DNA of 64,000 bases from Methylocaldum marinum (GTDB taxonomy: Bacteria > Pseudomonadota > Gammaproteobacteria > Methylococcales > Methylococcaceae). Both the position numbers and the translations under genes were made by a program. Of the stretch, positions 1 through 9,350 are shown in pieces. The DNA lies in assembly GCF_003584645.1 (NCBI RefSeq), contig NZ_AP017928.1, forward strand, positions 1,514,981 through 1,578,980, written 5' to 3'. Position 1 is the first letter of the stretch, and each line of letters opens with the position of its first letter. The notes beneath the pieces are model-generated. The model worked only from the letters and a program-made list of their open reading frames with translations. It searched no databases and was not told where the DNA came from.

Positions 1-1088
1 GACAAGACTTCGCGCAACCCCCAGCGCCCGGTCGAACGCACGACGCCGATACGCGCGATGTCCGCCGTTCCGGCCAGGGTGTTCTGGGTACCGATTCGCG
101 CGCCGAAGCCGAGCTGATCCTTTTCCGGACGTTTCAACGGAATGGCGTAGAGCGCATCCAGCTCGGTCTGGATCAGCGACAGCCGAAGATTGGCATAGAC
201 GCTGTGGCCGTGCCGATTCAGGTAGCGATTACGGTAGCCCAGAGTGACGCGCGGCCCGGTATCGGTTCCATAGCCCGCGCCGGCCTGGTATCGCGTTTTC
301 GGCTGCATCGTCAAATCGACCGAGACCGGCACCCCTTCAGCGTCGTTCTGCTCGGGATGGGACAACACATCCGCTTTCGAGAAATAACTGCTGTCGAGCA
401 GGTTTTTCTGCAACGTCACCAGGGTTGCCGCGCGAAACGGCTCGTCCGGACTGAAGTTGACGAAACGTTCGAGCAAGCCGGGTTTGAGCGGCGTCTCCGA
501 GAACGAGATAGCGCCGAAGCGGTAACGCTTGCCGGTATCGAAATGCAAATGGATCTCCGATCGGTAATCCGCGAGATACACCAAAATTTCGGCGCGCGTG
601 AAGCGCGCGTCGAAAAAACCGAATTCGGCCGCGACTTCGGAGAAGGTTTCCTTGCCCTTCTCGTAGCGGGTATGCTCGAGCACATCCCCCCGCTTGAGCG
701 GAAATGCCGAAATCAGCCTTTTGAATTCAGGGAGCCCGATTCCTTCGCCCGCCAACCGGATGTCGACTTCGTCCAGCTTGATCGGATCTCCCGGATCGAT
801 GCGGTAGAGCCCCCGCCAACGTGCTCCGTCGCGGGTCAGCGACGCATCGATTTTCGGACGGTAAAATCCGAACGGCTCCAGCGCTTTTCGGATCTCGTCC
901 GGTGCCCGCTCATGCGCGATCCGAATCCTGTGAGGATCGTTCACGCTTTCCGTCTGCACGATCGTGAGCAAGGCGCGGACATTTCTCTCCAGCCTCTCGT
1001 CGAGCCCCTCGACGGCAACCTCGACCTGTTCGACACTCCGGACCGGTGCGCACCACACCAAGCAAGCGAGCAAAAAAATCCACCGCAC
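1..1088 (-). CDS. tamA: TamA-like outer membrane assembly factor, 5' part
   Basis: The reverse strand reads without a stop from a GTG at 1088 to the window edge, giving about 362 residues of a longer protein. The start is followed by a signal peptide (RWIFLLACLVWCAPVRS). POTRA-like repeats fill roughly residues 20-260, then comes the start of the beta barrel with the family signature YQAGAGYGTDTGPR and YRNRYLNRHGHSV. TamA is an Omp85 protein that, with TamB, helps build the outer membrane. Full proteins of this family are near 580 residues, so about 220 residues lie outside the window. An AGGAG lies almost on top of the GTG, so the exact start is uncertain. It is divergent from the BON-LysM gene. 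Confidence 0.85.
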   Translation of the reverse strand, partial: MRWIFLLACLVWCAPVRSVEQVEVAVEGLDERLERNVRALLTIVQTESVNDPHRIRIAHERAPDEIRKALEPFGFYRPKIDASLTRDGARWRGLYRIDPGDPIKLDEVDIRLAGEGIGLPEFKRLISAFPLKRGDVLEHTRYEKGKETFSEVAAEFGFFDARFTRAEILVYLADYRSEIHLHFDTGKRYRFGAISFSETPLKPGLLERFVNFSPDEPFRAATLVTLQKNLLDSSYFSKADVLSHPEQNDAEGVPVSVDLTMQPKTRYQAGAGYGTDTGPRVTLGYRNRYLNRHGHSVYANLRLSLIQTELDALYAIPLKRPEKDQLGFGARIGTQNTLAGTADIARIGVVRSTGRWGLREVL

Positions 1089-1286
1089 TCCTGTTCCCCG
1101 TAAAGCTCTCGGGCCGAATAACCTGCGGCCGCGACGGTCTAATTGTTTAGAAACGGCGGTTGACCGCTGAAGTGGCGTAAAACCGCCGTCGGGCGAAGTG
1201 CCTGCTGCACACTCAGGCACGGCCGACTGCCGTTTCTAGGATAATCGCAGAGGCCAAAATCACGGAAAACTAAAGGAGTGACGATC

Positions 1287-1748
1287 ATGGGACTTTTCGA
1301 TTTTGCACGGGACATCGGACACCGGCTTTTTACCGAGGACGGCCAAGCCGCTCGAAAAATAGAAGATCACATCAACGACAATAATCCGGGCATCAAGAAC
1401 CTGAAGGTGGATTTTCGGGACTCCATCGCCTATCTCTCCGGCGAGGCGGAGTCCGTGGAAGCTCTGCAGAAAGCGACGCTGATGGCCGGCAATATCAAAG
1501 GCGTCGAAGTAGTAAAGGCTGAAGGCGTAAAGCTGCCGGCGGGGGTAGCCAGCCCGGAGGATGCGGAGACTTTTGACCAAACCCAGTATTACATTATTCA
1601 GCCCGGCGATACCCTGTCCAAGATCGCCCAGCAGTTCTACAAGAATCCCAACAAGTATTCGAAGATTTTCGAGGCCAATCGCGAGGTTATCAAAGATCCG
1701 GACCTGATCTTTCCGGGTCAGAAAATCCGAATTCCGACCGAGCATTAG
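1287..1748 (+). CDS. kbp: BON-LysM protein, Kbp/YgaU type
   Basis: The protein has 153 residues: a BON domain at about 22-82 and a C-terminal LysM domain at about 102-150 (YYIIQPGDTLSKIAQQFY, ending in GQKIRIP). Length, order of domains and the N-terminus MGLFDFARDIG match the E. coli K+-binding protein Kbp (YgaU), a cytoplasmic protein used in potassium or osmotic stress. I chose ATG 1287 because AGGAG at 1274-1278 sits 8 nt upstream; a GTG at 1278 in the same frame would overlap that site. There is no signal peptide, in line with Kbp. It is monocistronic and convergent with parC. Confidence 0.85.
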   Translation: MGLFDFARDIGHRLFTEDGQAARKIEDHINDNNPGIKNLKVDFRDSIAYLSGEAESVEALQKATLMAGNIKGVEVVKAEGVKLPAGVASPEDAETFDQTQYYIIQPGDTLSKIAQQFYKNPNKYSKIFEANREVIKDPDLIFPGQKIRIPTEH

Positions 1749-1758
1749 GGCGTTGCCC

Positions 1759-1807
1759 GCCTATGCCGCCCCATTCTCCTCGCAAAGGACTGTAGGGCGG
1801 CTTAGGC
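1759..1807. terminator. Inverted repeat between convergent genes
   Basis: Arms at 1759-1771 and 1795-1807 (GCCTATGCCGCCC against GGGCGGCTTAGGC) pair with one mismatch around a loop of about 23 nt. It lies between the convergent ends of the BON-LysM gene and parC, where a bidirectional terminator would be expected. There is no T run on either side, so it may instead be a plain dyad repeat. Confidence 0.35.
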
Positions 1808-1968
1808 GCACACGGCCGCGAACCATACCGTGACCGCAGGCTCTCACCCTCCGGTTCCGCGGCCTTGCCTGGCGGGTTACAGCGCGCGGAAACACCACAT
1901 TCGACCAGCTCGGGACAGGCGCGTCCTCGGGCCCAGGCTCGTGACGCATTCCCCGCGCCTGTGAAGAC

Positions 1969-4218
1969 TCAGACCAATAGCGTCAATTGCTCCACCCGCT
2001 GAAACCCTTTCGGCAGAGGGTTTCCGCGGCGTGCGCGCGAGCCATGGTAATGGACGAGATCCTTGGCCGCAAGGTTCAGGCTCCGCTTGCCGCAATGGAC
2101 CTTCACGCCCTGGCCCGGAGCAAGGGCGATCACGGCCGTTATGTAATCCTGCCGCGCGGCCAGGTCCGCGGCTTGAATCTGGATCAGCTTGTTTCCCTTG
2201 CCCTTGTTCAGGACCGGAATCTCGGCGATCGGGAAAACCAAAAAACGGCCTTGCGCAGTCGCGATCGCAAGCAGGTCGGACTGGGGCTGGCCGACCCGCA
2301 CCGGGGTCAACACTTTCGCATGTTCCGGCACCGTCAACAGGGCTTTCCCCGCCCGATTCTTGGTGTGAAGCTCCTTGAGCTGGGTAATGAAGCCGTAGCC
2401 GCTGTCGGTCGCGAACAAATACCAGTCCTCGTCCGCGCCCGCCAGGACTGCCTTAAACAGAGCGCCCGGCGGCGGGTTGAGCCGTCCCGTCAGGGGTTCG
2501 CCCTGGGAGCGGGCGGAGGGAAATTCGTGCGCCGGGACAGCGTAACTTCTCCCGGTGGAATCGAGAAAATAAGCCGGCTGGTTACTGCGCCCGAGCGCGG
2601 CGGAAAGGAAACTGTCCCCGGAACGGAAAGCCACCGCGGCAGGATCGATTTCATGCCCTTTGGCAGCGCGAATCCAGCCTTTTTCCGAAAGTATGAGCGT
2701 GACCGGCTCGCTGCCGATCACGGCGGTAATATCCAGGGCTTGCGAGGCCTGGCGCGCGACGATGGGCGATCGGCGCGCATCGCCGTGTTTGTCGGCATCC
2801 TGTTTCAGTTCCTTCTTGATCAGAGCGTTCAGTTTTTTCTGCGAGCCCAACGTGGCTTCGAGCGTAGCCCTTTCCTTCTCCAGTTCCTCCTGCTCCCCCC
2901 GGATCTTGATTTCCTCGAGCTTGGCCAGATGCCGCAGCTTCAGTTCCAGGATGGCCTCGGTCTGGGCGTCACTCAATCCGAAGCGCGCCATCAACACCGG
3001 CTTGGGCTCGGCTTCGTTGCGGATGATCGCGATCACTTCGTCAATATTGAGGTACGCGATCAGCAAGCCTTCGAGGATGTGCAGGCGAACGATCACCTTG
3101 TCCAGCCTATGCTGAAGCCTCCGGCGCACGGTTTCGGTACGGTAGCTCAGCCATTCCAGCAGGATTTCCGGGAGATTCTTGACCTGCGGCTTGCCGTTCA
3201 AGCCGATCATATTGAGGTTGACCCGGTAGGTCTTTTCCAGGTCCGTAGTCGCAAACAGATGCGACATCAGCTGGTCCGAGTCGATGCGCCGGCCACGCGG
3301 CATGATGACCAGCCGGGTCGGATTCTCGTGATCGGATTCGTCGCGGAGATCTTCCAGCATGGGTAGCTTTTTCGCCTGCATCTGGGCGGCGATCTGTTCC
3401 ATGATCGTGTTGCCCGAAACCTGGTGCGGCAAGGCGGTGACCACGATATTCCCTTCCTCCAGCTCCCAGCGCGCCCGCAGGCGGATCGAACCGTTGCCGG
3501 TCTGGTACATGCGGACGATATCCTGGCGCGGCGTGACGATCTCGGCCTCGGTGGTGAAATCCGGCCCCTTGATCGAATCGCACAATTCTTCGACACCGAG
3601 CCGCGGATCGTCCAGCAGGCGAATGCAGGCCTCGACCACCTCGCGCAGATTGTGCGGGGGAATATCGGTCGCCATGCCCACGGCGATGCCGGTGGAACCG
3701 TTCAGCAACACATTCGGCAAACGCGCCGGCAGCAAGGCGGGTTCTTCCAGGGTGCCGTCGAAGTTCGGCACCCAATCGACCGTACCCTGCTCCAGCTCCG
3801 ACAACAGGGTTTGGGCGTAAGGTGTCAGGCGCGCCTCGGTGTAGCGCATGGCCGCGAAAGACTTGGGATCGTCCGGCGAGCCCCAGTTCCCCTGTCCGTC
3901 GATCAAAGGATAGCGATAGGAAAACGGCTGGGCCATCAGCACCATGGCTTCGTAGCAGGCCGAATCGCCGTGGGGATGGTATTTACCCAAAACGTCGCCG
4001 ACGGTGCGGGCGGATTTCTTGTACTTAGCCTGAGCCGACAAGCCCAACTCGGACATGGCGTAAACGATGCGCCGTTGCACCGGTTTGAGTCCGTCGGCGA
4101 TGCTGGGCAAGGCACGGTCGAGAATGACGTACATGGAATAGTCCAGGTACGCCTTTTCAGTGAAATCTTTGAGAGGAATGCGCTCGTGGGTAACGGAATT
4201 CACGGTTTTTTCGGTCAA
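1969..4218 (-). CDS. parC: DNA topoisomerase IV subunit A
   Basis: ParC is the DNA-cutting subunit of topoisomerase IV, which unlinks daughter chromosomes together with ParE. The protein has 749 residues, as usual for ParC. The N-terminal winged-helix part carries the active Tyr126 in AAMRYTE, and the quinolone-determining stretch [11 protein letters not shown] has Ser86 and Glu90, the sensitive-type residues. The C-terminal beta-pinwheel ends in VEQLTLLV. The first codon is a TTG; a GTG five codons on (4203) is an alternative, and neither has a clear ribosome site. parE is not in the window. It is divergent from pyrC across about 240 bp. Confidence 0.95.
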   Translation of the reverse strand: MTEKTVNSVTHERIPLKDFTEKAYLDYSMYVILDRALPSIADGLKPVQRRIVYAMSELGLSAQAKYKKSARTVGDVLGKYHPHGDSACYEAMVLMAQPFSYRYPLIDGQGNWGSPDDPKSFAAMRYTEARLTPYAQTLLSELEQGTVDWVPNFDGTLEEPALLPARLPNVLLNGSTGIAVGMATDIPPHNLREVVEACIRLLDDPRLGVEELCDSIKGPDFTTEAEIVTPRQDIVRMYQTGNGSIRLRARWELEEGNIVVTALPHQVSGNTIMEQIAAQMQAKKLPMLEDLRDESDHENPTRLVIMPRGRRIDSDQLMSHLFATTDLEKTYRVNLNMIGLNGKPQVKNLPEILLEWLSYRTETVRRRLQHRLDKVIVRLHILEGLLIAYLNIDEVIAIIRNEAEPKPVLMARFGLSDAQTEAILELKLRHLAKLEEIKIRGEQEELEKERATLEATLGSQKKLNALIKKELKQDADKHGDARRSPIVARQASQALDITAVIGSEPVTLILSEKGWIRAAKGHEIDPAAVAFRSGDSFLSAALGRSNQPAYFLDSTGRSYAVPAHEFPSARSQGEPLTGRLNPPPGALFKAVLAGADEDWYLFATDSGYGFITQLKELHTKNRAGKALLTVPEHAKVLTPVRVGQPQSDLLAIATAQGRFLVFPIAEIPVLNKGKGNKLIQIQAADLAARQDYITAVIALAPGQGVKVHCGKRSLNLAAKDLVHYHGSRARRGNPLPKGFQRVEQLTLLV

Positions 4219-4460
4219 AAGTGAACAATTGAAAAATCGGACCGGTCAGGCGGCCGAATCGTCGCCGCAGCGGCGGCGGACAATTTTAAGTCTTTTCGAC
4301 TGTGCCTGCCTTATTGCCGTTTACGCTCATTCCCAAGCTCCGAGCTTGGAAAGGCTGCCTCGGAGGGTCCGGCTTCGCCGATACAGCGAGCGTGCGTTTG
4401 GGGAACACGCCGTCGCCGAATCTTGTAAGATGGCGTCTTTCGAAAGCCACTGCCCGCCCA

Positions 4461-5510
4461 ATGCAAAGACTGACCATAACCTGCCCCGACGACTGGCATT
4501 TGCACCTGAGAGACGGTGCCGCGATGCGCGACGTGCTGCCGGACAGCGCGCGGCAATTCGGCCGTGCCGTCATCATGCCCAATCTGAAGCCGCCGGTCGC
4601 CACGGTGGCCGACGCTCTCGCCTACCGCCGCCGCATCCTGGATGCCTTGCCAGCCGGGCTCGAATTCGATCCCCTGATGACGCTCTATCTTACCGAGGGA
4701 ACCTCGCCGGAAGAGATTCGGCGGGTCGCCGACGAGTCCCGAGTCGTGGCGCTGAAACTTTATCCGGCCGGGGCAACGACTCATTCGGAAGCCGGGGTCG
4801 TCAGCCTGGAAAAGATCTATCCGGTACTGGAAGCGATGGAACGACACGGCGTGCCGCTGCTGGTTCATGGCGAAGTGACCGCCCCGGAGGTCGATATCTT
4901 CGACCGGGAAAAGGCCTTTATCGATAGGCACCTGGCCGCCATCGCGCTTCGGTTCCCCGGCCTCCGCATGGTTCTGGAGCACGTCACGACCGGCGACGGC
5001 GTTCAATTCGTAAAGGACAGCGGGCCGAATATCGCGGCGACGATTACCGTCCATCATCTGCTTTATAATCGCAACGCGCTGCTGGCCGGCGCGGTGCGCC
5101 CACATTTTTACTGCCTGCCGGTACTGAAACGGGAAACGCATCGGCTTGCCCTGATCGAGGCGGCAACCGGCGGCAGCCCGAAGTTTTTCCTGGGAACCGA
5201 CAGCGCGCCTCATCCGCGGAGTCAGAAGGAATCGGCCTGCGGCTGTGCCGGCTGCTATACAGCGCGAGCGGCGCTGGAGCTTTATGCGACGGTTTTCGAA
5301 TCCGGCGGGGCACTGAACAGGCTGGAAGCTTTTGCGAGCTTCAACGGGCCGGACTTTTACGGACTTCCGCGCAATCGGACGAAGGTGGTCCTCGAGCGCG
5401 CCGAATGGCAGCTTCCCGATGCCGTTCCATTCGGCGACGAGTCCTTAGTGCCGCTGAAAGCGGGCGAGACGATCGCCTGGCGTTTTGTCGAAAGGCAGCA
5501 GCCGGAATAG
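4461..5510 (+). CDS. pyrC: Dihydroorotase
   Basis: PyrC closes carbamoyl-aspartate to dihydroorotate in pyrimidine synthesis. The 349-residue length fits the E. coli-type (class II) enzyme. Zinc ligands are all visible: His13 and His15 in HLHLRD, the carboxylated Lys99 in KLYPAGATT, His136 in HGE, His174 in LEHVTT and Asp247 in GTDSAPH. An upstream in-frame start at 4302 would add 53 residues unlike the family, so ATG 4461 (MQRLTIT) is taken. Just after the stop, GAAGCAT and ATGCTTC (5510-5534) form a short hairpin without a T run. Confidence 0.95.
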   Translation: MQRLTITCPDDWHLHLRDGAAMRDVLPDSARQFGRAVIMPNLKPPVATVADALAYRRRILDALPAGLEFDPLMTLYLTEGTSPEEIRRVADESRVVALKLYPAGATTHSEAGVVSLEKIYPVLEAMERHGVPLLVHGEVTAPEVDIFDREKAFIDRHLAAIALRFPGLRMVLEHVTTGDGVQFVKDSGPNIAATITVHHLLYNRNALLAGAVRPHFYCLPVLKRETHRLALIEAATGGSPKFFLGTDSAPHPRSQKESACGCAGCYTARAALELYATVFESGGALNRLEAFASFNGPDFYGLPRNRTKVVLERAEWQLPDAVPFGDESLVPLKAGETIAWRFVERQQPE

Positions 5511-5592
5511 AAGCATTCGCGCGGTCGATGCTTCCATAATTGGAATCGAGGCAGGCCAGGGACGGCTTCGGAACTCCATCAACAGGTGATTC

Positions 5593-6876
5593 GTGTCCGG
5601 TCGCAAGCCGATCTCCAAAGAGAAGTCTTCAGCGCCTGCCGCGCCGCTTCCCGATTCATCCGTATCGGCGCCGAAAAAAGCGCTCGATTCCGGTTCATCG
5701 CAAACGGCCGCTTCGGGAACGCCGAAACGCCCCTTTCAAGCCGAACTCTGGACGGGATCCCCGACCCCGCCCGCCCCCAAGAAACGGCGAAGCGATACCG
5801 CGGACCGGCCGAAACAGGGTCCAACGCGCACTAAAAAGAGCACGAAGAAAAAGGCACCGAAACTGAGTCCGTGGCGCTGGGCCGCCATCATCGGCACCGA
5901 GATTCTGGCCTTGGCCGCCTCGGCCCTGGTCGGCATTATCGCGGTATTGGGGCGCTCGGCGGATTGGTTTGCGGGGACCGGCTTGTGGTCGAATTTGCTC
6001 CCATTCGCCGGCATGGTTTTGGCGATCGGGACCGCCAATGCGGTGTTGTTGCACCTCTGGTTGGGCATGCGTGCCAGGCTGAAACTCAAAGGCATGGTTC
6101 TGCCCGCGATCCTGGCGGTTTTCGTCGCCATTGGGGCCGGATGGTTCGTCGCACAGGAGGAGTTCGGCCGCGATCTCCGCAAACTTCGCACCCTGGTCGG
6201 GGGTATGCAGGAAGCCGAACGGAACACGATCGCGCATCAGGTATTCGCGGCCTACCGGCGTTCCGATCTGATCCAGATGCAGCGGATCATCGAGCGCGCT
6301 CAGATTTATCTGCCGACCATCCACGAGGCCGCCGCAGCCTTCGCTGTCGACCCCGAGGTCATGGTCGGTATCGCGGCAACCGAATCGTCGTTCTATCCCC
6401 GGGACAGCAAAGACGGGGGACGCGGGCTATTCCAGATTACCGCTCCCCCGAAATCGGCAGTCAAGGTGGTCAAGGCGCATTTGAAAACCGACACCCTGGA
6501 CATGCTCAACCAGCGCCACAATACCTTCGTAGCCGCTGCGACCCTGCGCGATTACCTGGCGCAGATGAACGGGGATCTTTTCCTCGGTCTGCTCGCCTAC
6601 AATATCGGTCCCGCCAACGGCGGCTTGCGTTCGATCATGACGCAGTACGGCGCTCGCGACTTCGTCACTATCCAGCCCTATCTGAAGAATCTTCCGCGAG
6701 ATTATCCGATTCGGGTTCTGACTGCCGCCCTGGCTTATCGATTATGGCACAGAGAAGGGCGGCTTCCGCGCTACGAGGAGGGAAACAACGCCATGCACAT
6801 TCAGAGCGTCGGCGTTCCCGGCTTGGACCAAGGGTTTTCACCGGTGAACACCCTCGCGAAGGACAAGGCGACCTGA
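5593..6876 (+). CDS. Membrane-anchored lytic transglycosylase (SLT domain)
   Basis: This 427-residue protein begins with a basic, Pro/Ser-rich cytoplasmic stretch (1-93), followed by three predicted membrane segments (about 95-118, 133-158, 168-187) and a periplasmic SLT domain from about 235. The catalytic Glu264 is in GIAATESSFYP, followed by GRGLFQITAPP and the AYN motif of family 1 transglycosylases. It would cleave peptidoglycan strands with formation of 1,6-anhydro ends. The start is GTG 5593 with AGGTGA upstream. The three-helix anchor plus a long basic N-terminus is unusual; most relatives are lipoproteins or have one anchor. Confidence 0.8.
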   Translation: MSGRKPISKEKSSAPAAPLPDSSVSAPKKALDSGSSQTAASGTPKRPFQAELWTGSPTPPAPKKRRSDTADRPKQGPTRTKKSTKKKAPKLSPWRWAAIIGTEILALAASALVGIIAVLGRSADWFAGTGLWSNLLPFAGMVLAIGTANAVLLHLWLGMRARLKLKGMVLPAILAVFVAIGAGWFVAQEEFGRDLRKLRTLVGGMQEAERNTIAHQVFAAYRRSDLIQMQRIIERAQIYLPTIHEAAAAFAVDPEVMVGIAATESSFYPRDSKDGGRGLFQITAPPKSAVKVVKAHLKTDTLDMLNQRHNTFVAAATLRDYLAQMNGDLFLGLLAYNIGPANGGLRSIMTQYGARDFVTIQPYLKNLPRDYPIRVLTAALAYRLWHREGRLPRYEEGNNAMHIQSVGVPGLDQGFSPVNTLAKDKAT

Positions 6877-7003
6877 AACCGTCGCGCCGAATCGACCATC
6901 CCGGAAACGGGCGTTGATTGCTTAGCAAGGAGCGGAAAAAGCCGGCTGGATTCTGAACGTTCTATCTTCCTTCTACAATCTCCCACGCGAATCTTCTTTC
7001 CGC

Positions 7004-7315
7004 CTAAAACAGGCGCAAACCCACGATGCCCGAAACGATCAACAGAATGCAGACGACTCGGGTTAAAGTTGCAGGCTCCTGAAACAGGATCATTCCGAGA
7101 ATCGCCGTTCCCACGGCGCCGATTCCCGTCCAAACGGCATATCCGGTGCCTACCGGAATCGACCTCAATGCCAAAGACAAACAAGCGATACTGATTACCA
7201 TGCCGACGCCGACCCAGAGGCTAGGCCACCAGCGCGTGAACCCATCGGTGAATTTCAGCCCAACCGCCCAGGCCACCTCAAGCAGTCCGGCAACAAGCAA
7301 ATATATCCAATCCAT
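7004..7315 (-). CDS. gdx: SMR-family guanidinium exporter Gdx (SugE)
   Basis: The 103-residue protein has four transmembrane helices and the small multidrug resistance fold. Glu13 in the first helix (LLVAGLLEVAWAVGLK) is the proton and substrate site. The helix-3 sequence YAVWTGIGAVGTAI is the Gdx/SugE type, not EmrE, so guanidinium export is the best call. I found no guanidine riboswitch in the short leader: the sequence upstream (7316-7356) lacks the paired ACGR-loop hairpins of the guanidine-II class. A mobile-looking repeat begins 41 bp upstream of the start. Confidence 0.88.
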   Translation of the reverse strand: MDWIYLLVAGLLEVAWAVGLKFTDGFTRWWPSLWVGVGMVISIACLSLALRSIPVGTGYAVWTGIGAVGTAILGMILFQEPATLTRVVCILLIVSGIVGLRLF

Positions 7316-7356
7316 GTTCGAAGAAGTTAACTGACCTTTATCGAGCTTATGACGAT

Positions 7357-7452
7357 GCTCAAGGAAGCTCTGAATGGGTGATGGCCTGTTGGATCCCTCA
7401 GTTGCTCAGGTCGCGTCTCCCAATTGGAGACTTAATCAGAGCTTCCTTGAGC
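7357..7452 (-). repeat. MITE-like element, copy 1
   Basis: A 96-bp element bounded by a perfect 17-bp inverted repeat, GCTCAAGGAAGCTCTGA at 7357-7373 and its complement at 7436-7452. Read on the minus strand its first 47 or so bases match the element at 27976-28093 with only four or five changes, and the rest aligns with one large gap. It encodes nothing. It sits just upstream of gdx and could affect its transcription. No clear target duplication is visible. Confidence 0.7.
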
Positions 7453-8084
7453 AGGCGATATTACTCGATCTTTCAAGTAAACGGTGCCGTGCCTATTTTT
7501 GAACAAGCCGCTTTCCGGTTCCCGCGATTCCGAATTCCTTCCCCGAAAAGAAGCAGTTGGAGCCTCGGGCCAGCCAATCATCCGTGACCCGGGTGCGCGA
7601 TTTTTCGAAGCGTAGGGAAATTTACGTATGTTTAACGTGGACATGGTGAGCTTAAATACACCCACCTGAAATCAATTCAGGTGCGGAACAGGGATGCTCC
7701 AGCAGGACGGGATTGCGGCGAATGGACTTAGGGATGTCGCCAGGAACAGGATGTTCCGAAACGCAACTCGGATGTTGCGAATGGATTTGGCGTGTTCCGA
7801 GGAACTTCGGACACTCCTGATTCTCGGGCCGGGAAGCTCGACATGGAATCGGAATGCTCCGCATGTAACTGGACTGATCCGAATTTGGCTGGGATGTATT
7901 TTGGGAACACGGAAGTTCCGCTTTTCTTTCCTCTCATTTAGATATTTTCTCGACGACGGCGGAAGCCGCCGAGTCCTTTCTCATCCAGCCCCTCTCGGCG
8001 AACAACTCGCGAGGTTCATTCCTGGCGCCGATCTCGCTTGCCTTGCCGATTCCGGCGTATCCGCCAGAAGGAGTACAGAGTGCG
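7453..8084. other. Non-coding stretch with degenerate GGAAC/GTTCC repeats
   Basis: No ORF here looks like a gene. From about 7681 to 7920 the sequence is built of imperfect units of roughly 17-26 nt that start with GGA and contain variants of GGAAC-N-GGATGTTCCGA, itself partly palindromic (for example 7743-7760). Spacing is irregular, so this is a worn repeat patch and not a clean tandem array. The far end holds the leader and ribosome site (AGAAGGAG, 8066-8073) of the BON lipoprotein gene. Confidence 0.4.
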
Positions 8085-8387
8085 ATGAAAAGACGACAAT
8101 TCCTGGCGATGGCCGCAGCCGTCGCCGCAACTGGATGTTCCGGTACCAGGACCCGCGAAAGTACGGGCGAATATCTCGATGACGCATCCGTAACCACAAA
8201 AGTCAAAAGCGCTCTCCTCCAAGACGAGATCGTCAAGGGACTGGACATCCAGGTGGAAACTTTCAAAGGTACTGTCCAGCTCAGCGGTTTCGTCGATACG
8301 GCTTCGGAAAAGCAGCGCGCCGAAGCGATTGCGCGAGATGTGGCCGGCGTGCGGTCGGTCAAGAACGATATCCGCGTAAAGCAATAA
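8085..8387 (+). CDS. BON-domain lipoprotein
   Basis: A 100-residue protein with signal MKRRQFLAMAAAVAATGC, in which Cys18 closes a lipobox (ATGC). The KRRQFLA stretch resembles a twin-arginine motif, so Tat export is possible. Residues 38-100 form one BON domain (TTKVKSALL, VQLSGFVDT, VRSVKNDI), a phospholipid-binding fold found in OsmY and DolP. The likely role is in envelope stability, but this is inference. ATG 8085 is chosen over an upstream in-frame start at 8043 because it gives the intact lipoprotein signal. Confidence 0.8.
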   Translation: MKRRQFLAMAAAVAATGCSGTRTRESTGEYLDDASVTTKVKSALLQDEIVKGLDIQVETFKGTVQLSGFVDTASEKQRAEAIARDVAGVRSVKNDIRVKQ

Positions 8388-8476
8388 AAGCCGGCCACCG
8401 CCCGAAAATATATTCGGATGCGTGCGGCCGAGACGGAAAGCCTCTGCCCACTTGCCTACCCAATATTGGATCGCCC

Positions 8477-9316
8477 TTATCGAGTACCGGTCTCGTCACT
8501 CACACGCATCCAGCCGTCAGCTCGACGCTCGAAAAAGTCCACAGCAAATCGGGAGAAACTGGCCGTTTCCTCTTGCCACGCGTAGCGTTCCAATTCAAGT
8601 TCCGGGTGCCGAATACGGAGCACGTTAAACGCGTTGCTTTCGCTACGCCTCCGCACTGAAAGCGCGGTGCCGGCACTAATGGCCAAGGCCTTGTAACCGG
8701 CAATTCGATATCGCTCTCCCGTGTGCCGGGAATGGCTGACGTGCAGATGCCCGGCCAGGAACACATCGACGCCGCAGCGCGCGAGTATGTCCATGGCCAT
8801 CCGCGCCCGCCCGACCAGACTGCCCTCGCGGTAACCTTCCGGAAGATCGAACGGGTGATGGGTCACCACGATCTTGGTAACAACGTCGGGATAAGCGCAC
8901 AAATGTTGGCAAATGCCGTTCAGTTGTCTTTGATTGATACGCCCGTTCTTAACGGTCAGCGAACGTGCCGTGTTGACGCCGACCACGGCGATCTCTTCGT
9001 CGGCATAGAAGGGCTCAAGGTTTTCGCTGATGTAGTACCGGTATTTCACGAACGGCCCAAGAAAACGCGCCGGCAGGTTATAGAGCGGTACGTCATGGTT
9101 GCCCGGCACCACGATCCGCGGCTTGGGCAACCCGTCCAGAAACCGGCGGGCCTCGATAAACTGGGTCGTTCTTGCACGCTGGGTGAGATCGCCCGAGATT
9201 ACGACCAGATCGGGTTTCAGTTCCCGGACAGCACGGGTCAGCGGGTCGACCAGAGTCGAATCGACGCGTCCGAAATGAAGGTCGGAAAGATGGACGACGG
9301 TGCGCATGGGCGGCAT
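8477..9316 (-). CDS. Calcineurin-like metallophosphoesterase
   Basis: The 279-residue protein carries the full set of metal-binding motifs: DLHFG, GDLTQ, GNHD, THHP and GHLH. It belongs to the group of Icc/CpdA-like cyclic nucleotide or phospholipid phosphoesterases; the substrate cannot be told from sequence. It starts 34 bp after the stop of the diacylglycerol-kinase-like gene and is probably co-transcribed with it. The pairing of a lipid kinase with a phosphoesterase hints at lipid phosphate metabolism. ATG 9307 is an alternative start. Confidence 0.82.
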   Translation of the reverse strand: MPPMRTVVHLSDLHFGRVDSTLVDPLTRAVRELKPDLVVISGDLTQRARTTQFIEARRFLDGLPKPRIVVPGNHDVPLYNLPARFLGPFVKYRYYISENLEPFYADEEIAVVGVNTARSLTVKNGRINQRQLNGICQHLCAYPDVVTKIVVTHHPFDLPEGYREGSLVGRARMAMDILARCGVDVFLAGHLHVSHSRHTGERYRIAGYKALAISAGTALSVRRRSESNAFNVLRIRHPELELERYAWQEETASFSRFAVDFFERRADGWMRVSDETGTR

Positions 9317-9350
9317 GCCGGGTCAGGACGACCGGCCGCGTCGGACGCAT

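Noticed and set aside
204..1103. Plus-strand open frame of 299 codons
   Set aside because: It is the shadow of tamA; the minus strand gives a clear Omp85 protein with signal peptide.
1987..3366. Plus-strand open frame of 459 codons across parC
   Set aside because: Antisense to parC, no family, biased composition typical of shadow frames in GC-rich DNA.
7316..7356. Guanidine riboswitch in front of gdx
   Set aside because: The leader is only about 40 bp before the mobile-looking repeat and lacks the known guanidine-I, -II or -III motifs.
7694..8182. Plus-strand ORF of 162 codons before the BON gene
   Set aside because: It runs through the degenerate repeats and overlaps the BON lipoprotein gene in another frame; no ribosome site or family.
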